Source of the DNA: Gordionus sp. m RMFG-2023
Taxonomy: Eukaryota > Nematomorpha > Gordioida > Chordodea > Parachordodidae
NCBI RefSeq assembly: GCF_954871325.1
Contig: NC_088775.1
Coordinates: forward strand, 52,305,561-52,369,560
Direction: 5' to 3'
Length of the DNA stretch: 64,000 nucleotides
The first letter of the stretch is position 1. Every line of letters begins with the position of its first letter. The position numbers and the translations under genes are program-made. The notes beneath the pieces were generated by a model. It saw nothing but the letters and a program-made list of their open reading frames with translations. It was not told the DNA's origin and ran no database searches. Positions 57,472 to 64,000 of the stretch are shown piece after piece.

Positions 57472-58721
57472 CATAGGCGTAGCCAGGATTTTCATAAGGG
57501 GGGTGGGGGGGGGGGGAGGTAATTAAAAAATTACTGGGGGCTTTGCCATTAGATCTCATTTTGGGCGGACCTTCGGCCCGCTTTTCCCCGGCCTTCGGCC
57601 GGGTTACTTTAGTCTATATATAGTCATAATATTTTTACAAATTTTAATATAAGCCTGGAACAAATATGAAATATATTTTTGTTAGTTTATATGAAATATA
57701 TTTTTATTAGTTTATATGAAATATAATTTTATTAGTTTATATAAAATAAAAATATAATAAATTACTTGTATTGTATATACCTTAATATAAAAGCATGGTA
57801 ATAATTTATTCCAAACAATTATAAGCAATTTATTTATAAAAAGTAAGTAGACATATAGTTGATTTTACTCTATTATATAGAATTAGTTATAAAATACTAG
57901 GTAAAATTCCACATTTACAGTTTGACAGTTAGAGAATATATTACAGTTAATAATTTAACAAAATTTACTAATCAATGCTCTTGATATTAAATATGCAACA
58001 ATTGCATTCAATTATTTAACCCCATCTATTTATTTTAGGAAATATGATATTTAAATTTAATTTTCATATTATTCATCCCACAATGTCTTGAAAAGATATT
58101 TTCTGATATCCTTATCAATATTTTATAGTTATCTGTAAAATAGATTATTCGCTATATAGGTAAAAATTACTTGATTGTCATTTGATAATTAGATATACTG
58201 TAAATCTACGACATATAATATTCCACTGTTTGTATTGTGCTTTAATATTTTTTTAATTTATGATTTAATTTTATCAATAGTTTTAAAATTATATTTAACT
58301 TTTATTAAGATTAATAAATTAAAATTACTCACTTTATAAAAAATTATATTTGATATATTATATTATTTATTAATTTTATGGATCTATTATTAATAATTAT
58401 AATACATTTCACTTCTGTCTTAAGAGTTATCTTTGGCTTATATTCCATTTATTAAAAAACATTTTTGGTTCATTTTATATATTTATAAATTTATTTTCCC
58501 AAAAATCTATAAATTATGATGAATAGTTTTATAAAAAAATATCAACTTTTACATTCTTTCTTTTAAATTATTATTTGAGATATATGCATACATATTTGAG
58601 GGTCAGGGAGTGGGGGGAGGACTAAGGGGGATATTTTTTATTAGCTAAAAATGATATTTACAAAAAGTGATAAATTTCTGAAGGGGGGGGAATTTCCCCT
58701 TGCCCCCTGGCTACGCCTATG
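57472..58721. mobile_element. hAT-type non-autonomous element, 1.25 kb, perfect 8-bp target duplication
   Basis: The ends cataggcgtagccagg and cctggctacgcctatg are perfect inverted repeats of 16 bp. Both sides are flanked by GCTAGCCA (57464-57471 and 58722-58729). G-runs follow the left end (57498-57516) and lie near the right end (58610-58690). Two GC-rich hairpins lie at 57563-57604. The interior is AT-rich and has no transposase. Confidence 0.92.
57563..57604. other. Two adjacent GC-rich hairpins inside the hAT-type element
   Basis: gggcggaccttcggcccgc and ccccggccttcggccgggt are close to perfect short stem-loops with TTCG-type centres, standing out in AT-rich DNA. They could be transposase-binding or transcription-stopping structures; this is speculation. 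Confidence 0.6.
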
Positions 58722-59577
58722 GCTAGCCATCATTTGTTTCCAACATGGTGGCAGCGGCAAAAGTTTGTTAGTAACTATATAAATTTTTTTAGATCTTCTT
58801 TACCAGGGAAATCAAAATTCTTAAATTATAGACTTTAATTATAACATATGGACACTTGGCAAGTTGTAGATAAAAACTATATATTTTTGGACCAGATATT
58901 GAAATAAATTTTCTTATGATAAAATATAAGACAAAAAGATAATTCCAAGTTCATAATTCCGATTAAACCTAACTATTCCTCCACCTCAGGTTCAGGATTT
59001 TCAAGGAGGGAAAAGTTAAGGAAAATTTTAAGTAAAATATTTAAAGTAAATTAAAGATTTAAATAGATATAAATATATCGCGATTTTTACTAACTTATTT
59101 CAGTTTATTTTATATTCAAATTTATATTTAAAGTGGAATTTTTAGATATATAAAAACACTATTTAATTCTTCATTTTAATTTAATAAAATAGTTTTCTTA
59201 AAGCTATCCACCATGTGTTTCCCATATAAATATCCAATATTTTTAAGTAAGTTACTTTTTTTGAATATTGAGCAACGCGCTTCTTTTACTACAACGTAAC
59301 GAAACTTCAACGCGTTCATTTTTTAAACGTAGCGAATTTCTTTTTTGAATTAACCTTTATATAACAGTAATATTTTTAAAAAATATTTTAGCCTGTATTT
59401 AAATTTTATGGCTTTAGGTAGGAGGATATCTTTCCTTACCCCTCTCTTCTGCGACGCACCTGACAAAGGGGCATAAGCGATTAAATTATAAGGAATATAA
59501 TTTGTATATATGTTTTTAGTGGAAGATTATCTTCACATATGACATTTTAACGCAAAATTTAAAAGGTTATTTATTAG
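58722..59577. promoter_or_regulatory. Upstream region of the Cdc20-like gene
   Basis: Non-coding. 59150-59200 repeats 57399-57460 (ttcattttaatttaataaaa / tagttttcttaa), a direct duplication on both sides of the hAT-type element. 59262-59340 is a patch with several acg-rich words (caacgcgcttc, aacgtaacg, caacgcgttc, aacgtagcg), the only distinctive stretch near the start codon. No core promoter motif can be picked out. Confidence 0.3.
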
Positions 59578-61695
59578 ATGTATCCAAAACCAAAGAATCT
59601 TTTGCCATGTAATTTACCACCAAATAAAGTATATGATCGATTTTCACCATCAAGAAATTCCTCAAATCTTGATCAAGCTCAGTATTTAGTTTTTAATAAA
59701 ATACATAATAAATTAAACTTCATCAATGATAAAGAAACCAAAAATATCTTTTCTTTTTCATCATTGAATAATAATAAAGTTGATTATATAAGTGATCACA
59801 ATGACATTGATATACCATTCCCTCTTTTTACATTATCTAAATGTGACTCTAAAGCAAGCTGTAAACCTAACATGATTATTAATTGTAGTGAGGATTTTAA
59901 CAATATTTTCCAAATTAATAAGTCTCCTATAAAAATATTAGATGCTGTGGGAGTATATAAAGAAAATAATTCTGAACATGATTTACACTTGGTTGATTGG
60001 GGCAATATATATAATTTAAACAATTTAGAAGAATCTTTTGAGATATCTCAGTACCCCATGGGGTTAATTGCTATTGCACTTGGAAATGAATTATATATAT
60101 GGGATCCTCATAAATCACTAATAATATACACAAAAAATATTGATTCTTTTGGTTATATAAGATCTGTTAAATGGGCAACACAAAATAATCGATTAGTTGT
60201 TATCCATGACAAAAATCACGATGGATTAAATATGCAAAAAAAAACTAAGCTTTATGTAGTTAGCTTCTCATCTCACCTGAAAAATCAAACTACCAAATTT
60301 AAAAATTTGGCTAATAATATTGTTCCAACCCCAATTTTAAATGTTAATATCAAATCTTTGGATATCATCAAAGTGTTGAATAATAAACCTGATATTTGTG
60401 ATACTCTTTGGATTAATGAATACTTATTAATTTCTACCATTGTGCAAACAAATTTATGGCTAAATAATTCAAGCAAAAAATTTTTATCTTCTAATAATTT
60501 AACCTTAAATAATAAGTCAAACTTAACTCAAGAATTAAATATATTTATTTGGGATACATCTAAAATTAGGACTTATTCATATCCAATTTGTTTTTTTAAA
60601 GAAATTATTGTTGGTAATATTAATGATATTAAACATGCACAATTATCTTATTCTTGGCACAATGATGGTTCATTAGCATGTTTATATAATAAGTCACGAT
60701 TGTTGATATGGCACATTAATTTTAAGGAATTATTAGTTGAAAAAAACATCTGTCCCGATATATCATCTACACATTTATGTAGAAAGGAGTTTGAATCAAA
60801 TTTAAGCAAGATTTTTATTAATTCTATTGTATCTTCACAATCACATTTAATTCAATCACTTCAAAAACAAAAATTGTCATCTCATTTAACTGATAGAATT
60901 AAGATCAACAGTATAGCTTGGTGCTATTGGAATAAAAATACCTTAATATGTGTAGGTCAATTTTCTGGGAATGGAAATGATATGAATAAATTTTACAGAG
61001 GTTATATAGCTCATTTAAATGTCTCCAAAAAGGATTCATTATGGGAAATAAATATAATATCAAGCTATTATTTGAAAGACTATAACCCTATACTTTGTTA
61101 CCTCAATTTACCATCAATTACTATACATGATCATGTTGTCAAGGATAATAACAATCATATAAGCTCTCATTTGTATAATCCATTATTTCTTACCATACAT
61201 TGCACACAAAGTACCATGATCAGCGTTGAATGTCAACACTTAGATAGTTATAACACTATAACACCAAATCGACCACCAAAAGACTTAATAAATACCTGCG
61301 ATATTTGCCTTTGGAGAGAAGAAATCAAATCAGAAACCAAAAATCGCTTAACACCGCCTATGGATTCCAATCTCATATACAGCCAACATCCAAATAGACA
61401 GACCACCCCTTTATTTTCTGATGCTCAGAATAGCAAAAAACGAGCTCTTCGTTTATTGAGTAAATTACGCTCCCATGGTGGTGGAACCGAAACTCGAATA
61501 ATATCTTTCTGCGTTTCACCTGATGGTACAAAATTGGCAACCATCTTAAACGACGAAACCTTAAAGTTATGGTACATCATCAAAGAGCCCAGACAAAATA
61601 TCATCCTTAGCAACAATCATTTATCGCCTACGACCACTTCTCCTTTGAAGATAAGTAGGAGTTTTCTGTCTTTAAATGAGGATGGACTGGTTTGA
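59578..61695 (+). CDS. Cdc20/Fizzy-family WD40 protein (APC/C activator-like)
   Basis: Family members bind the anaphase-promoting complex and present substrates for ubiquitination. The 705-residue single-exon frame starts MYPKPKNLLPCN and has YDRFSPSR at residues 19-26, matching the C-box (DRFIPxR) that contacts the APC/C. Residues about 123-185 give IKILDAVGVYKENN, HLVDWGNIYN and GLIAIALGNELYIWDPH (family: kiLDAP...lnl.dWs...vAVaL...vy.W). Later WD blades include LSYSWHNDGSLACLYNKSRL and, near the end, RIISFCVSPDGTKLATILND and ETLKLWYI (family: RVl....SPDG..vat...DETLr.W). It is longer than the usual ~500 residues through Asn/Ser/Lys-rich insertions. It ends SLNEDGLV, without the C-terminal Ile-Arg tail. 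No stop interrupts it, so it is probably functional but divergent. Cdc20 and Cdh1 cannot be told apart here. Confidence 0.8.
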   Translation: MYPKPKNLLPCNLPPNKVYDRFSPSRNSSNLDQAQYLVFNKIHNKLNFINDKETKNIFSFSSLNNNKVDYISDHNDIDIPFPLFTLSKCDSKASCKPNMIINCSEDFNNIFQINKSPIKILDAVGVYKENNSEHDLHLVDWGNIYNLNNLEESFEISQYPMGLIAIALGNELYIWDPHKSLIIYTKNIDSFGYIRSVKWATQNNRLVVIHDKNHDGLNMQKKTKLYVVSFSSHLKNQTTKFKNLANNIVPTPILNVNIKSLDIIKVLNNKPDICDTLWINEYLLISTIVQTNLWLNNSSKKFLSSNNLTLNNKSNLTQELNIFIWDTSKIRTYSYPICFFKEIIVGNINDIKHAQLSYSWHNDGSLACLYNKSRLLIWHINFKELLVEKNICPDISSTHLCRKEFESNLSKIFINSIVSSQSHLIQSLQKQKLSSHLTDRIKINSIAWCYWNKNTLICVGQFSGNGNDMNKFYRGYIAHLNVSKKDSLWEINIISSYYLKDYNPILCYLNLPSITIHDHVVKDNNNHISSHLYNPLFLTIHCTQSTMISVECQHLDSYNTITPNRPPKDLINTCDICLWREEIKSETKNRLTPPMDSNLIYSQHPNRQTTPLFSDAQNSKKRALRLLSKLRSHGGGTETRIISFCVSPDGTKLATILNDETLKLWYIIKEPRQNIILSNNHLSPTTTSPLKISRSFLSLNEDGLV

Positions 61696-61735
61696 AACTT
61701 TTCATATGATAGTGATTTCAGAACAAATATAATGT

Positions 61736-61741
61736 AATAAA
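61736..61741 (+). promoter_or_regulatory. Polyadenylation signal of the Cdc20-like gene
   Basis: AATAAA 41 bp after the stop codon. In AT-rich DNA this hexamer is common by chance, but the position suits a short 3' UTR. Confidence 0.4.
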
Positions 61742-62959
61742 ATTTACCTCTCGAGGGGATAATCATTGCTCACAAATTTAGAGCGAATCACACATACATG
61801 GTTTCTTTTCTATATTCAATAACGATAAAATCCCAATGCAATTTATATTAAATGCAATCTATTTAAAAATATTTTTCATTAAAAAAATAATTAATATTAT
61901 ATATAAGTTAACACAAATATTAATATTGACAATTTTCATATTATATAACGAATCATTTATTAAACGTTTTAATATCAGGAAAAATATAACACCTCTACTT
62001 AATTATTATAGCATACCTGTACTGAGATTAATTTTCTAGGATAACTATTTTAAAAACTCCATGATGTCTAGCGATAACTAAAAAAAATATTTAATTCCAG
62101 ATATACTCTTAATATGCAAATCTATTTTGTAAAATTATTTGTAAACTGCGAAAAAGTGATTTTCTAAAATTAGAGATAAAATTTTGTAATCCATTTTAGA
62201 GCAATAAGCATGATGTGTGCGGCCGGCACACCCCAGCGCCGCCGTCAATTTTATACACTGGAAAAGCCACCGATTAAGATGTTTTTTTTATGGCGGCGGC
62301 ATGGTATGCAAAATTTTTAGAATGCTATTTATTATATTTATATATTAAATTATTATTTAAATTTGAATATTAATAAAATAAAATATGAATTCATATTCTA
62401 TTGGCATATAATAAAATAGTGTATATCATTTACATTCATTCATATTTATACATCATATAAAATTAGGCAAACATTAATAATATTAATCTTTAATGGACTT
62501 ACACGTTTTAAACCACCCTAGTTAGTTTATTGCAAGCTCTAATTGTTGCTTTTTTGAGCATCTTTTTAATGTATAAATTTATTTATTAAATTAATTATCT
62601 AAACTTTATTTTGAACGTTCAAAAATTTGTTTCATTTCAGCTCTAATTATTTCGATGTATTTAAATATCTTATTAATGTATAAAATAACTAAAATTGAAT
62701 AGGGCAAAATTATGTTTTGATATGATACTTAGATTTAATGCCATTTGATTCTATAAAGAAATAACTGATTTTCTAAAGGTTTGAATTTAAATGATAAATG
62801 CCTGATAGTAACCATTAGTCGGGATGCCCTATATTATGTTACTGATTGATTCTGGATCAAAATTCTGTTCTACCACTTGATTTATGAATTGATCATTTCA
62901 AGTGTCGAAATTATAGAATGTTTAAGTCTTCGTCATTTAAATGAAAATTATGATTTAAA
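61742..62959. other. AT-rich intergenic sequence with a GC patch
   Basis: 62215-62310 holds gtgcggccggcacacc, cccagcgccgccgtc and tggcggcggcatggt within AT-rich DNA. The first is a short palindrome, and the gccgccg and cggcggc words oppose each other, perhaps an element end. No gene recognised. Confidence 0.4.
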
Positions 62960-63920
62960 ATATTTTACCATGGCAACTCTAGAAACGTGACGCAAAAGCA
63001 TACTCCATATTATCTGAGATCGATCGTATAGACGAGGTTCCATTTAAAAAACCAAATAATACAGATGGTAGCAGATGCTGGAGCTAACATCAAAAGAAGC
63101 TTCAGATTGGGGTATTATGAGCATAATTTATGCTTAGGGCATGGACTTCATAATTAAGTTACAGTAGATGGCATAAAAATGCCAGAATTAATAGTCTGAT
63201 TTAAAAAATTAGAGAAGTCATTTCAGCCCGCAGATATCGAAAAGCTAATCTGGAATGTGAATTTGAGGATGAGCATCATAAATGCCTGCATTCTGATCCA
63301 TACTTTGTACATTTTAATATCTCTGGTGAGGCTGATAATATAAATTGCATCGCACCAACAGATCTAATTAAATCGAAAACTTTAAAATTAAATTGTCCTA
63401 CCCGCTGGCACAGCATATATGCTAAAAAAGTATCTATAGTGTTCAAGGTTCCTATAAATAATTTTCTAAATAAGATAGGAAAACAATTCTTAAATCATTT
63501 TAATAACGAACGAACTTACATATTATTAAATTCATTTAGAGAGTCGGTGGAATTTTATCCCCAAAAGGGATCAACAATAAATTTAGGATTTATTTCTCAG
63601 TGAAATAGAAACACATACAAATCAATAAATCTGCACTGCATTTATTAATGTTATCAAAAAATTGCACAACTAAAAATGTGATTACAGTTCATATATAGCT
63701 AAAATAGCTCGTAAACATTCCCTTCCAAGCAATGATTATAACAACATTAGCAATATAGAGCAAGAATAGGATGCACTAACCTTTTGAGAAAAAATCGACT
63801 TATGTTTACTACTTTAGCTAGGAAAGTTCTTTGTATACTTGTAACCAGGAAACCCAGATGAAGAGTTTTTTTTATCGCTGGATTAATACTCAATGAAAAA
63901 GACTTCTTTTACGTATCTTG
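62960..63920 (+). pseudogene. hAT transposase relic
   Basis: Plus-strand frames, with many breaks, give VADAGANIKRSFRLGYYEHN then LCLGHGLHN (family: vtDgA.Ni..a......l.C.aH.Ln), a RYRKANLECEFEDEHHKCLH segment, LKLNCPTRWHSIYAKKVSI (family: cpTRWnS...m), ERTYILLNSFRESVEFYP, and near the end LARKVLCILVTRKP followed by VFFIAGLILNEK (family: LcipaTs.psErvFS.aG.i...kr). All main hAT blocks occur in order, but the sequence is full of stops. It is the most decayed of the hAT copies here. Confidence 0.6.
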
Positions 63921-64000
63921 ATAAAATACTATTTATGACAATTATAATTTTACTGAGTCTGAATTCTTATTATATTTCTTACTTAATATTTTGCTTGCAT

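Noticed and set aside
61836-62039. 67-codon plus-strand frame after the Cdc20-like gene
   Set aside because: Ile/Lys/Asn-rich chance frame in AT-rich DNA.
1-64000. tRNA or rRNA genes
   Set aside because: No cloverleaf with A/B boxes and no conserved rRNA block was recognised by eye; a covariance-model scan would be needed to exclude tRNAs.

Overview
The window is strongly AT-rich eukaryotic DNA crowded with transposable elements. Three things point to a eukaryotic, probably animal, genome. There are spliced host-type genes with very short GT-AG introns (41-50 bp in the eIF4E gene). The repeat fauna is mixed: Ty3/gypsy, non-LTR, hAT, P/THAP, Mutator-like and Helitron. A WD40 protein carries the C-box of the Cdc20/Cdh1 (APC/C activator) family. 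I cannot name the species. I saw no prokaryotic signal, rRNA, tRNA or CRISPR array.

Host genes: (1) the first half of an eIF4E-family gene (minus strand, 3235-3722), whose start codon is followed at once by an intron; (2) an intact single-exon Cdc20/Fizzy-like gene (plus strand, 59578-61695). Almost everything else is a mobile element or its remains.

Layout: 320-2357 is a TIR transposon (copy A), an internally deleted relative of copy B at 27431-30426. 4046-4745 and 16765-18270 are non-LTR retrotransposon tails. 4916-9475 is a Mutator/ZSWIM-type element with minisatellite termini and an OTU-like protease domain. 9496-14135 is a Ty3/gypsy element (minus) that lacks the integrase zinc-binding region. 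15077-16545 holds two hAT fragments. 20836-27370 is a P/THAP transposase split by other insertions (RT fragment, Helitron fragment). 33448-35425 is a gypsy remnant between LTR-like repeats. 35406-40778 is a hAT gene (minus) whose exons still join in frame across a large insertion-filled intron. 40966-54445 is a 13.5 kb Mutator-like element with a 9-bp target duplication; its left end is an ~8.7 kb satellite array with ~1.49 kb higher-order repeats, and it encodes a transposase fragment plus a USP-like protease. 55834-58721 holds two hAT-type non-autonomous elements. 62960-63920 is another hAT relic.

Main points for follow-up: two unrelated Mutator-like elements each pair a transposase with a deubiquitinase-type cysteine protease domain (OTU in one, USP-like in the other), and both have terminal inverted repeats swollen into tandem arrays. 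In the first element the terminal minisatellite closely matches the 5' coding sequence of its own transposase.
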